Shown here one piece after another: positions 25,248 through 34,539 of a DNA stretch of 64,000 bases (positions within the stretch are counted from its first letter, which is position 1; the number at the start of each line of letters is the position of its first letter). The stretch covers positions 124,769-188,768 of the forward strand of contig NZ_BMIB01000001.1 in assembly GCF_014641615.1 (NCBI RefSeq), given 5' to 3'. Source of the DNA: Filimonas zeae. Its GTDB lineage: Bacteria; Bacteroidota; Bacteroidia; Chitinophagales; Chitinophagaceae. The position numbers were made by a program, and so were the translations under genes. The notes under the pieces are model-generated. The model was not told where the DNA came from, did no database searches, and was given only the letters and a program-made list of their open reading frames with translations.

Positions 25248-27110
25248 CTAATATCCATTGGTGCCAAACTCATCTGCATTGGAAATGGCATCCAGAAAAG
25301 ACTGTGGTATGGGCCTTACTGTGTGGCGGCTGGCATCGAACAGTTCGCCTGAAATGGGGTTGGTTTGCATCAGGTAAGCTTTGGTCAATTTGCCTGTGCG
25401 TTTTAAATCCATCCAGCGCATATGTTCGCCGGCCAGTTCGCGGGCGCGTTCTTTTAGTATAAAGTCTATATCAACTACAGTGGGGGCTATTACCTGCTCC
25501 GCTTCGCGGGAAACAAGTGCGGCGCGTTTACGAATGGTGTTAATAAAACCTGCGGCTTTGCTTTTGTCGCCATTGTATAGTAAAGCGGCTTCGGCGGCTA
25601 CCAGGTAAATATCGCCCAGGCGTATAATAGAAAAATCGCCCATCCAGTACTGGTTGCTTTGTGCATACAGGGGTGCAGAAAACTTTTTCAATGCGGGGTG
25701 TACGTTGGTAAGGTTTACCTCATCCGGAAAAGCTGCCGGGTCTTTGTATTTGTTGGTGGCCGGGTCAAACAGATCTGATGGGTCAGACACCATCATGGGC
25801 ATCTTCGCTTTATCTGTTGTGCTGATGGTCCAGTTAGGGGTAAACACGGCCAGGCCTGCATCGTTGGCCATATTGGTTTGCTCCTCTATGGTTTGCGTGT
25901 AAAAGTTAACAGATGCTGTGGCTTTGGCGCTGGTGCCTTTAATTACATATCCCACCACCGAAGGGTCTTTCTTATATGTTGTGGCAAGCGCATTGGTTAT
26001 CTCTTTGTTGGCGTTGGCGTAAAACTTATACGTAAAGCTTTCTGCAAAGCGCGTGTCGGCAGTGGTGGCAGAAGGCTCAAAACATTGTGTAAGCAAATAA
26101 CGGCTGGGTTTAAACCGGCGGCTGTTAGAGCGGCCATATAAAGGGCTGCCTTCACGGGCGCCCCATTCGCCACCGCGTCCACCCAGGTCGGGCAGAAAAA
26201 ACTGGCGGGTACGGCCACGGTTCCAGAACTCAGGGTTGTAACCATTGGCATGCTCTACGGCCTGTATAAACAAAAACTCCGTATTGGTTTTATTGTTTTC
26301 ACCTGCCCATAGTTTGCCAAAGCCAGAGCGGGTGTTGTCGCTGGTGTACAGCGTTGCACCGTATTGCGTTTGGTGGTTAATCAGCTCTTCTGCGGTTTCC
26401 AGTGCCAGGCGGGCGTATTCCTGTGCCTCGCCCAGGCGGGTGCGTTGCAGGTATACTTTGGCCAGTAAGCCATAAGCGGCTTTTTTGCTGACCCGGCCAC
26501 GCAGACCCTGGTTTACCGGTAAGTGCTGTACGGCAAATTTGAGGTCGGAGATAATAAGATCGTAAAAGTCTTTTTCGCTGCTGCGTTTAGGAGCATTGTC
26601 TACGCCTTCTACCGTAGAGGAAGTGGTGCGTAGTACTACGCCGCCAAACTCTTCTACCAGAATAAAGTTAGAGAAGGCGCGGAGAAAATAAGCTTCGGCC
26701 AGTTTGGCATTCAGCTCGGCCTGCGAGGTGTAGCCCTTTACTTCTTTACCATAGTACAATACGGTATTGCACAGGTTAATGGTGCTGTAGGCGCTGCCCC
26801 ATATCACTTTCAGGTTACCATCGGTGGTTACCAGGCGATGGTCGTACAGCGTAAAGCCGGCACCGGCAGTGCCTACGTTGGCCCACAGGTCGGTACCCAG
26901 TTCAGTTGGCGCTACAAAATCTTCTTTGCCATACAAAAAATACAGATCGTTATAGCAGCCGTTCAGCAGGCCTTCAAAGCCGGAACGGGTGGTGAACGAT
27001 TTATCGAGCGATAATACCGCTACGTTCTTTTCTTTTAAGCTACAGGCATTCAGCAGACTCAGCAAGCATACTGTGGCGGCAGCTATTCCTATATTCCATA
27101 ATTTTTTCAT
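25248..27110 (-). CDS. SusD/RagB-family nutrient-binding lipoprotein
   Basis: A 620-aa protein with lipobox LLNAC (Cys at residue 23) and the SusD/RagB architecture: an N-terminal helical SusD-like region with 'LLNGCYNDLYFLYGKEDFV' and TPR-like helices, and a C-terminal RagB part ending 'ISGELFDASRHTVRPIPQSFLDAI' with the typical 'FLDAISNADEFGTNGY' terminus. It forms the lid of the outer-membrane SusC transporter encoded 12 nt upstream. The ligand may be a glycan, glycopeptide or another oligomer; no enzyme gene in the window narrows it. Confidence 0.95.
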   Translation of the reverse strand: MKKLWNIGIAAATVCLLSLLNACSLKEKNVAVLSLDKSFTTRSGFEGLLNGCYNDLYFLYGKEDFVAPTELGTDLWANVGTAGAGFTLYDHRLVTTDGNLKVIWGSAYSTINLCNTVLYYGKEVKGYTSQAELNAKLAEAYFLRAFSNFILVEEFGGVVLRTTSSTVEGVDNAPKRSSEKDFYDLIISDLKFAVQHLPVNQGLRGRVSKKAAYGLLAKVYLQRTRLGEAQEYARLALETAEELINHQTQYGATLYTSDNTRSGFGKLWAGENNKTNTEFLFIQAVEHANGYNPEFWNRGRTRQFFLPDLGGRGGEWGAREGSPLYGRSNSRRFKPSRYLLTQCFEPSATTADTRFAESFTYKFYANANKEITNALATTYKKDPSVVGYVIKGTSAKATASVNFYTQTIEEQTNMANDAGLAVFTPNWTISTTDKAKMPMMVSDPSDLFDPATNKYKDPAAFPDEVNLTNVHPALKKFSAPLYAQSNQYWMGDFSIIRLGDIYLVAAEAALLYNGDKSKAAGFINTIRKRAALVSREAEQVIAPTVVDIDFILKERARELAGEHMRWMDLKRTGKLTKAYLMQTNPISGELFDASRHTVRPIPQSFLDAISNADEFGTNGY

Positions 27111-27122
27111 GATCTGTTGGTT

Positions 27123-30100
27123 TTACAGGGAAAGGTTAATACCAAATACAATTTGTTTAAACAGCGGGAAGGAGTCTGCACCACCATTTTCGGGGTCTAC
27201 GTTTTTCAGCAGATGGCTTCTGGTAAAAATAAGCGGGTTATAGGCAGTGCCATATACACGCAGGTTACCTATGCCTAAACGCTTCCCCGCATTTTCCCGC
27301 AGGGTATAACCCAGGGTTACGTTCTTTATTTTAATGTAAGATCCGTCTACCAGCATCAGTGCCGATTCAAAGGTTCTGCTAAAGGTGCTGCCCGCACGTG
27401 GAAAGTCATTGGTGGGGTTATCAGGTCTCCAGGTGCTATAAGTTTCTGGTTGTGCTACGGTGCCCCAGTAACCCAGTACCTGTGCATTCAGCATTTGTCC
27501 GTAACGGGCGTTTATAAACACAGTAAGGTCAAACCCTTTGTAGCGGAAGGTGTTTTGTACACCTACAAACCAGTCAGGTATTTTATTACCCACCACCATA
27601 CGGTCTTTGGTAGAGTATACGTGTACGCCTTTATCCCCCTCACCGTTGGCATTTACCTGTTCTACGGTAGCTATTTTAATATCACCGGGTTTGGCGCCAT
27701 ACTTCGCGGCTTCTTCTTCCTGCCCCAGTTGCCATACGCCTGTTTTCTTATAGCCGTAATACACATCTTTCACAGGCTGGCCCATAAACAGGCCTTCACT
27801 CACCAGTTCATCTACCGTTAATTTACCCAGATCAATATTTACCAGTTGCTCGCGGGCAGTGGTAAAAGTGGCAAAGGTGTTCCACTGAAAGTCTTTCTTA
27901 TGAATATTCTTACTACCTATGGTAAACTCCCAGCCTCTGTTTTCTGAGGTGCCTATGTTCGACATTTTTTCATACGGGTTCTTAGCATCTGCGCCGCCGG
28001 AGCTGGTGGGTATGCGTCTTTCCCACAAAATGCCAGTGGTTCTGGTACGGTAGTATTCAGCCGTAAAAGTGATGTTGTTATTAAAGGCAGCAGCTTCCAA
28101 ACCTATGTTGGTGTTGGCAGAGCGCTCCCAGGTAAGATCGGCATTGGCAATTTTAGCCGTAGGGGCGTATACGGGTAGTACAGAGCCACCACCCAGCGAG
28201 AGGTTGGCCGTGCTGGTACGGGTAGTCATACCGGTAAGGCTGGAATACGGATCTATACTGGCCAGGCCGGATACACCGTGCCCTGCACGCAGTTTTAAAT
28301 CGTTTAACCACGAGCGGGTGTTGAGCATAAAGGGCTCATCAATAATACGCCATGCTACCGAGGCGGAAGGGAACGAACTCCACTTGTTGCCTTCTGCCAG
28401 CTGCGAAGCACCATCGCGGCGGTTGGTAACCTGTAACAGGTATTTGCCTTTGTAGGCATAGTTAATACGGCCCCCGAACGACATGCGGCTGGTTTCGCTA
28501 AAGCTGTTGCTTATGCCGTACAGAGTGCGGTAGGCAGACATGTTGTAAAACTGGAACTCTTCGTAATCAATACCTCTGCCTCCTATATTAGTGCCTTCGC
28601 TTTTGCTGTTGGCCCAGGAGGTAAGCCCTGTAACAGTAAACTCATGATCGAAGCCGGCATTGAATTTCCAGGTAAGAAAGTTTTCCCAGATATAGCTGTA
28701 GCCCATGCTGGTTTCGTAATTGCCTTCTGCATCTGTTTTGCCTTCTGTAAGAAAGTTGTAGGAGTTGATGCCCTGGAAAGTGCCGGTACGGCCGGAGGAT
28801 AAGCCAGCTCCAAAGTTAGAGCGCAGGGTAACATTTTTTACCGGTGTAAATTCTACATAAGGGTTAAACTGCAGGTTAAAGTTTCTGCCCTGGTTGGCAT
28901 AAGCGCCGGGGTAGTTATTGGCCATAAGGCTGATAACGTTGGGGTCGCCTTCAATAGGGCGCAGGTTAACATTACCCGCCTCATCGTAAGGTATGCCTAC
29001 GGGATACACGCTGTAGGCTTTATTTACGCGGCTGTTAGTTCCGGTGCTTTTGCGGTAGTTAACAATGCTCTGAAAACCGGTTTTCAGCAGGTTGCCTGCT
29101 TTCAGTTCTATACCCCCGCGTGAGTTATATACTTCAGATAAATCGTTCTGGTAAATGCCTTTTTCACGTATAAAACCCAGGGATAGATAAGCCTGCATTT
29201 TTTCAGAACCACCTCTGAAAGATAGGTGATGGTTTTGCTGGCTACCGGTTTGTAATACTTCACCCACCCAGTCAACCCATTGTCCTTTTTCTATAGCCGC
29301 TATACCAGCGGGGGTAAAACCCAGATCGGTAAGGGCAGTAGGCTGTACACCGTTTTCTATAAAAAACCGATCGCGGTGGTATTGCAGCCAGGCTTCGCCC
29401 TGTAAGGGTTTGGGGAAAGAGGCAAAGCCGTTTACACCGTAGTAGCTGTTCAGATCAATCTGCACCTTACCGGCTTTGGCTTTTTTGGTGGTAATCATAA
29501 TTACCCCGTTGGCACCCTGCGAGCCGTAGATGGCAGTGGACGAGGCATCTTTTAATACGTCTATAGATTCAATGTCGTTGGGGTTAAGATTGTTGATGTT
29601 GGTGGGTATGCCATCGATAATATATAAAGGATTTTGTGAGGCAGTTAAAGAACGGTTACCCCTTAACAGCACAGCCGGGGAAGAGCCTGCCCTGCCCGAT
29701 TCGCGCTGGATATCCAAACCGGAAACGCGGCCCTGTAAGGCTTCCATCGGGTTCTGTACCGGGCTTAATGCTATGTCTTCTGCTTTTACAGAAGATACGG
29801 CACCGGTAAGGTCGCGTTTGCGCACTTTACCATAACCAATAACCACTACCTGGTCCAGATCGCTGCCGGTTCTTACCAGTTCTGCTACCAGCGCCCTTTT
29901 CAGGTCGGCAGCCGTAAGTGCTATTTCAGTGGTTTTAAACCCCACAAAGGCAATTACAATGGTATCGGTGGCAGTGGCAGGAATAGAAAAGCTGCCTTTG
30001 TTATCGGTAGTTACAGAGGTTCTGGTACCTTTTACGCTAACGGTAGCGCCCGGCAATACAGTGCCATCGTTACTGCGTACCGTACCGGTAACCACTTCCT

Positions 30101-30497
30101 GCGGGGTAATCAGCTTTACTGCCTGAAAAACTTCGGGGCTGGCGGCTTTGCGGTACAGTACAATGGTTTTATCTTCTGTACGAAAGCTGAGCGACTGATC
30201 TTTCAATACCAGATCGAAAAAACGATTCAGGGGCATATCGCGTACAGATAGCGATACGGGCTTTGTGTTTTTTAACAGCGCCTGGTTGTAGAACACTACA
30301 TAACCTGTTTGTTCCTTTACCCGCGTAAAAATAGTTTCCAGCGGCAGGTCTTTACCGGTTAAGGTAATGGTTTGCGAAATGCCGCTGGCACTGGCTCCCA
30401 GGCAGCAGGCAATAAGTAAGCAAATCGTCAGTTTCATCACTAACAGTGTTTTAGTAAATGCTTTCCGGTTAGGGGCCGGAAAAACGGTTTTGGGCAT
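27123..30497 (-). CDS. SusC/RagA-family TonB-dependent transporter with STN signalling domain
   Basis: A 1124-aa protein: signal region (about 18-43), an STN domain (about 45-115, 'LPLETIFTRVKEQTGYVVFY'), CarboxypepD_reg-like domain (about 136-205), plug with the SusC signature 'IDVLKDASSTAIYGSQGANGVIMI', and a barrel. The STN domain contacts FecR-type anti-sigma factors in the periplasm, matching the FecR gene upstream. Two N-terminal starts are possible (M1 or M21); M21 gives a standard signal peptide. It is coupled to SusD with a 12-nt gap. The 244-nt gap to FecR (30498-30741) holds no gene. Confidence 0.95.
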   Translation of the reverse strand: MPKTVFPAPNRKAFTKTLLVMKLTICLLIACCLGASASGISQTITLTGKDLPLETIFTRVKEQTGYVVFYNQALLKNTKPVSLSVRDMPLNRFFDLVLKDQSLSFRTEDKTIVLYRKAASPEVFQAVKLITPQEVVTGTVRSNDGTVLPGATVSVKGTRTSVTTDNKGSFSIPATATDTIVIAFVGFKTTEIALTAADLKRALVAELVRTGSDLDQVVVIGYGKVRKRDLTGAVSSVKAEDIALSPVQNPMEALQGRVSGLDIQRESGRAGSSPAVLLRGNRSLTASQNPLYIIDGIPTNINNLNPNDIESIDVLKDASSTAIYGSQGANGVIMITTKKAKAGKVQIDLNSYYGVNGFASFPKPLQGEAWLQYHRDRFFIENGVQPTALTDLGFTPAGIAAIEKGQWVDWVGEVLQTGSQQNHHLSFRGGSEKMQAYLSLGFIREKGIYQNDLSEVYNSRGGIELKAGNLLKTGFQSIVNYRKSTGTNSRVNKAYSVYPVGIPYDEAGNVNLRPIEGDPNVISLMANNYPGAYANQGRNFNLQFNPYVEFTPVKNVTLRSNFGAGLSSGRTGTFQGINSYNFLTEGKTDAEGNYETSMGYSYIWENFLTWKFNAGFDHEFTVTGLTSWANSKSEGTNIGGRGIDYEEFQFYNMSAYRTLYGISNSFSETSRMSFGGRINYAYKGKYLLQVTNRRDGASQLAEGNKWSSFPSASVAWRIIDEPFMLNTRSWLNDLKLRAGHGVSGLASIDPYSSLTGMTTRTSTANLSLGGGSVLPVYAPTAKIANADLTWERSANTNIGLEAAAFNNNITFTAEYYRTRTTGILWERRIPTSSGGADAKNPYEKMSNIGTSENRGWEFTIGSKNIHKKDFQWNTFATFTTAREQLVNIDLGKLTVDELVSEGLFMGQPVKDVYYGYKKTGVWQLGQEEEAAKYGAKPGDIKIATVEQVNANGEGDKGVHVYSTKDRMVVGNKIPDWFVGVQNTFRYKGFDLTVFINARYGQMLNAQVLGYWGTVAQPETYSTWRPDNPTNDFPRAGSTFSRTFESALMLVDGSYIKIKNVTLGYTLRENAGKRLGIGNLRVYGTAYNPLIFTRSHLLKNVDPENGGADSFPLFKQIVFGINLSL

Positions 30498-30741
30498 AGT
30501 TTTACGTTTGTTGGTTATAAAATGTGCAGCTGCACTTTATGGCAAACCGCTGGCTATCCAAAGCGTTAACCACACTTTGGCGCACAAGCTTTTTTATATT
30601 CTATCTGTTATGGTGTTAATAATTCCGGCACACGCCGGCAGAGTGGTGAAGGAAGCAAGCAATCATCCATCGTGCATTAAACGGCTTCGCAATCAGTTCT
30701 GAGTTATTATCAACCATCCTATTATTATACAGCAGCAGGCA

Positions 30742-31956
30742 TTACTGAGATATAACCAGGGTGCGTGCATCTTCCATGCGGAAGTGTACTTCGGAGGCTT
30801 CCAGTGTGCGAAGCAATCCTTCCAGCGTCATATTTCTGCTCAGTTCACCGCCAAATTTTATGTCGGGTATCTTTTTGTCATATACCACCCGTATATCGTA
30901 CCAGCGTTCCAGTTGCTTCATCACTTCCTGTAAAGAGGCATCCTGAAAGTTAAACAGTCCGTACCGCCAGGCAGCAACCTTGTCTACATCTGCCAGTTCT
31001 ACCCGCATACGGCTTCCGGCCGTGGGCGCCACACTGGCCTGCTGGCCCGGCTTCAGCACTGCCCGCTGCTGCTGGTTGCTTACGGCTATAGCACCGTTTA
31101 TTAGTGTAGCGCGTACCATGCCCTCGTTTTCATACGCGTTAACATTAAAGCTGGTACCCAGCACTTCTATAGTGGCCTGGTTGTTTACGTTAATGCGAAA
31201 AGGCATGTTGGCTTTGGGCGCTACTTCAAACCAGGCTTCTCCCGTTACCTCTACCAGGCGTTCTTTGCCGGTAAAGGCAGTGGGGTAACGGAGCGAACTG
31301 GCTGCGTTCAGCCATACCTTGCTACCATCCGGCAGCGTTACCTGAAACTGGCGTCCGTTGGGCGTTGTCATGGTATTGTACCCTATGGCTCCATTAGCTG
31401 CACCACCTGCCGGGGTATATGCCAGCGCACTATCTTTTAATATCAGTTTTGCGCCGGTTTGTGTGGTTATTTCACCATTGCCCATGCTATCCAGTACCAG
31501 CGTACTGCCATCTGCCAAGGTAAGCACTGCGCCGTTTTTGCCGGGCGGCACACTTAACGGAGCCACTGCTTTGGCCTCAGGTTTTGCAGGTGCCGGCTGT
31601 TTGCGCCAGAGCAATGCTGCAGTACCTGCGGCCAGTACTAAACAGGCTGCCGCTACCCAACGGGTTATGGTGCGCAGGCGGGCCGGTGGCTTTACGGTGG
31701 CAGGCGCATCTGTTATATGTATACCGGCTGCCGCCAGCTTCTGCCGTATGGCATTGTTAGCTGCATCCAGCCGTTGCACCTCCTGCCGTATGGTATCCGG
31801 GTGGGTGAGTGTGGCAAACAGTTCGCTGTTGGCAGCGCTTTCGTTTTTCCAACGCTCCAGCTCTTCCGTTTCCGGTACAGTCAAATTGTCCTGGAGATGT
31901 TTCATCACCAGGGCTGCTATCCGCTCATTTTGTATAAAGCCGTTACTGTTAGTCAT
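30742..31956 (-). CDS. FecR-family anti-sigma factor
   Basis: A 404-aa protein with a cytoplasmic N-terminal anti-sigma part (about 1-95), one transmembrane helix (about 98-117, 'WVAAACLVLAAGTAALLW'), a FecR beta-domain ('GNGEITTQTGAKLILKD' to 'TEGEAWFEVAPKANMPFRI'), and a C-terminal DUF4974 domain ('LFNFQDASLQEVMKQLERWYDIRVVYD'). It holds the ECF sigma factor until the STN domain of the SusC protein signals substrate. It lies 40 nt downstream of the sigma gene. Confidence 0.94.
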   Translation of the reverse strand: MTNSNGFIQNERIAALVMKHLQDNLTVPETEELERWKNESAANSELFATLTHPDTIRQEVQRLDAANNAIRQKLAAAGIHITDAPATVKPPARLRTITRWVAAACLVLAAGTAALLWRKQPAPAKPEAKAVAPLSVPPGKNGAVLTLADGSTLVLDSMGNGEITTQTGAKLILKDSALAYTPAGGAANGAIGYNTMTTPNGRQFQVTLPDGSKVWLNAASSLRYPTAFTGKERLVEVTGEAWFEVAPKANMPFRINVNNQATIEVLGTSFNVNAYENEGMVRATLINGAIAVSNQQQRAVLKPGQQASVAPTAGSRMRVELADVDKVAAWRYGLFNFQDASLQEVMKQLERWYDIRVVYDKKIPDIKFGGELSRNMTLEGLLRTLEASEVHFRMEDARTLVISQ

Positions 31957-31996
31957 GCGCTGTAGAATATATACTTTGGGAGAAGCATTTTGTACC

Positions 31997-32587
31997 CTAG
32001 AATTTCAGAAAAAATTTCAGCAGGTGCAGAAACCGGCTCATCTCTGCCAGTTTTAACCGCAGTTTTTTGAGGGCTTCGGCTTTTTTATTGCGCACGGTTT
32101 GGTCGCGAATATTCAGCAAAGCGCCTATTTCGGTATTGTTTAAACCCTCCAGGTAGGATAGTTTGAATATTTTTTTGGTAAAAGCGGGTAGTTGTTCTAT
32201 TTCGTCCAGTATCTTTTTGTACACCAGCGCTTCCAGTTCGTAGTGCTGGTTGGTGACTTCCTGCTGCTCATTCTGTAACAGGGCCAGTTGCTGCAGGGTA
32301 TGGATTTCCCGGTTCCGGCGTTGCAGTAAATCTATACAGGCGTTGCGGGCTATTGCTTTTATATAAGCGCTGCAATGGGCCAGATGGTCAAATTTTTTGG
32401 GGGCGCGCAGCAGTTTTATATAACAATCAGCCACAATATCGCGCGCCTGCTCTTCTTCCACAAACCGCTTTACATAATAATACAGGCTGGGGTAGGTTTT
32501 TTCGTATATCCATGCAAATGCCTGCTCATCCCCTTGTGACAAGAGGAGTAATATATTTTCTTCGCAAGCCGTTTCCCCCTTCTGCAA
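31997..32587 (-). CDS. ECF RNA polymerase sigma factor (FecI-like)
   Basis: A 196-aa protein with sigma-70 region 2 (about 15-85, 'ARDIVADCYIKLLR') and region 4 (about 120-180, 'LSYLEGLNNTEIGALLNIRDQTVRNKKAEALKKLR'). The start codon appears to be TTG at 32587; no ATG occurs in frame in this N-terminal part. A perfect inverted repeat GGCTA-N6-TAGCC lies at 32603-32618 just upstream. It should direct transcription of the SusC/SusD genes when released by FecR. Confidence 0.93.
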   Translation of the reverse strand: MQKGETACEENILLLLSQGDEQAFAWIYEKTYPSLYYYVKRFVEEEQARDIVADCYIKLLRAPKKFDHLAHCSAYIKAIARNACIDLLQRRNREIHTLQQLALLQNEQQEVTNQHYELEALVYKKILDEIEQLPAFTKKIFKLSYLEGLNNTEIGALLNIRDQTVRNKKAEALKKLRLKLAEMSRFLHLLKFFLKF

Positions 32588-32702
32588 TCGATACTGGTTT
32601 CGGCTATAAAAATAGCCATCCGCACCATTGGGGCAAAAAATAAAGCAGAAGGGGAGTATGTTTAAACAGGCAGTATATTAGTGATATCAATATGTTATAC
32701 CC

Positions 32703-33230
32703 ATGCGTTTAAACAAATACCTGCCATTCGAAAGCTACCGGCTGGAAAGCCGGTTTTCGGTTGAAGAAGTAAAGCAACGGTTGAGCGATCATATTCAACC
32801 GTCTTCACGGGGTGGCAAGCCCTATAGAGGATATATGAATGGAGACACTTTTGCCATAAGCAGGATTATTGAATACAGGAATTCTTTTGTACCTGTGGTT
32901 ACCGGTGAATTTTACGAGGCAGATGGTGTAACCATGCTAAAGGTGAATATGCGTTTGGATATGGCGGTAATGGCATTTATGTGTGTATGGATGGGAGTGG
33001 TGGGGATGGCGTGTGCAGGTATATTGGTGCTGGGAATTCTTAAAATATGGATGGCTGTTTGGGAATGGCAATGGCCGGATTTGGGAGGAAAAGATTCGCT
33101 GTTTTTACTGATACCCTTCGGGATGTTCGGGTTTGGGTATCTTCTAGTGATGGGAGGCTTCAGGGCAGAGCGTAAGCATGCAAAAGCATTTCTGGAGTGG
33201 GCAGTGGGAAATGGTGTAACTTTTAAATGA
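32703..33230 (+). CDS. Small membrane protein of unknown function, 175 aa
   Basis: An N-terminal soluble beta-rich part (about 1-80) is followed by two transmembrane segments (about 82-112 and 127-148) and a short charged tail. It resembles small bacterial proteins with PH-like domains fused to two helices, but I assign no family. It stands alone between the sigma factor (divergent) and the SDR gene. Confidence 0.6.
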   Translation: MRLNKYLPFESYRLESRFSVEEVKQRLSDHIQPSSRGGKPYRGYMNGDTFAISRIIEYRNSFVPVVTGEFYEADGVTMLKVNMRLDMAVMAFMCVWMGVVGMACAGILVLGILKIWMAVWEWQWPDLGGKDSLFLLIPFGMFGFGYLLVMGGFRAERKHAKAFLEWAVGNGVTFK

Positions 33231-33443
33231 AGCAGACAACAGGTTTGTCAGAGTATTTGCTGAGCTTTAAAACAAACCAGATTGACCGGTTAAACATAGC
33301 GTCTTTCTATAAGGCAACCGAACTTTGTGGTGTAAACAGAAGGCGATGGAAAATAGCAATGATATCACGCTTATAAAAAAGAGTTTGGCAACGCTCCCTC
33401 GCAGGGGCGGCCACTGGCATAGTCAATTTTAAACACATCTTAT

Positions 33444-34241
33444 ATGGATTATAAATTAGCGGGCAGGCGCGCACTGGTAACAGGTGCCAGCGCCGGCCTG
33501 GGAGAGGCTATTGCCCTTATGCTGGCAAAAGAAGGTGCACACGTAATTGTACATGGACGCAATGCAGAACGTGCTGATGCCGTGGTGCAGCAGATATTGC
33601 AGGCAGGCGGATCGGCAGAGGTAGTATTGGGTGATCTGGCTACCAACGAAGGTGCCGATGAGGTAGCTGCCGGTGCATTAGCGGGCGGTGCCATAGATAT
33701 ACTGGTAAACAATGCCGGTTTTTACGCACACACCTCCTGGAGTGATACCACTACTGAAGACTGGCTGCATGTATACAATGTAAACGTGGTATCGTATGTA
33801 CGTATGATTCAGCGCATTGTACCTGCTATGAAAACGCTGGGCTGGGGCCGGGTAATTAACATAGGTGGTGGTTTAGGTACACAGCCTGTAAGCGATCTGC
33901 CTCATTATAATGCCAGTTTGGCGGCAAGGCACAACATGAGTGTATCACTGGCCAGGCAGTTGAGTGGTACAGGTATTACTTCTAACGTAGTAGCGCCCGG
34001 TGCTATTATGAATGCGGGTGTTGAACAGTGGCTTCGGAATGCTGCACCAAAGAAAGGGTGGGGCAGTGAGCTGGTAGAGATAGAACAAAAGGCGGTGAAG
34101 GAATTGGTGCCTAATGATGCGGGCAGGTTTGGCAGGCAGGAAGAGGTAGCCGCAGCAGTGGTTTATCTGGCCAGTCCGTATGCCGATTATGTAAGTGGGG
34201 CCATATTACGTGTGGATGGCGGTACGGTGAGGGGACTTTAA
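33444..34241 (+). CDS. Short-chain dehydrogenase/reductase-fold protein with a degenerate active site
   Basis: A 265-aa Rossmann protein with the cofactor motif TGASAGLG (13-20), NNAG (89-92), and C-terminal 'YADYVSGAILRVDGG' as in FabG-like SDRs. The catalytic Tyr155 is present (PHYNASLAARHN), but the Lys expected four residues later is Leu159, and the expected Ser in the INIxS strand is Gly (INIGGG, about 138-143). Cofactor binding looks intact while classical oxidoreductase catalysis is doubtful. The preceding 200 nt contain only a possible 28-codon frame (33346-33432). Confidence 0.85.
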   Translation: MDYKLAGRRALVTGASAGLGEAIALMLAKEGAHVIVHGRNAERADAVVQQILQAGGSAEVVLGDLATNEGADEVAAGALAGGAIDILVNNAGFYAHTSWSDTTTEDWLHVYNVNVVSYVRMIQRIVPAMKTLGWGRVINIGGGLGTQPVSDLPHYNASLAARHNMSVSLARQLSGTGITSNVVAPGAIMNAGVEQWLRNAAPKKGWGSELVEIEQKAVKELVPNDAGRFGRQEEVAAAVVYLASPYADYVSGAILRVDGGTVRGL

Positions 34242-34309
34242 TGTTGGTGGTTTGATTGGCATTTTAACAGTTTTAATGAATAAGGATATTGTATTATCTG
34301 ATAGAAAGG

Positions 34310-34334
34310 AGCGCCATTGCAGGCGCTTTTTTTC
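34310..34334 (+). terminator. Terminator of the SDR gene
   Basis: AGCGCC (34310-34315) and GGCGCT (34322-34327) form a 6-bp stem with a 6-nt loop, followed by seven T's. From here to 34539 the sequence is notably AT-rich with no gene. Confidence 0.75.
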
Positions 34335-34539
34335 ATTAATATAAAAATTAATATAGTAAATTATGTATATGATAACAGGTTGTTAAATTCGTGATTTATC
34401 CGTTTTTTTAAGGTAATTGAACAATAATATTGATTTAATATTGAATTCTAGCTACTGCAGATGTTAGTTGTTTTTTTGTTTTAAAATCCTATCCAGAAGG
34501 GCCGCATAACTTATTTTTCACCAAACCGCTTACCGAAAA

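Noticed and set aside
33346..33432. 28-codon frame before the SDR gene
   Set aside because: Short, with no ribosome-binding site, promoter or recognised peptide; too weak to call a gene.
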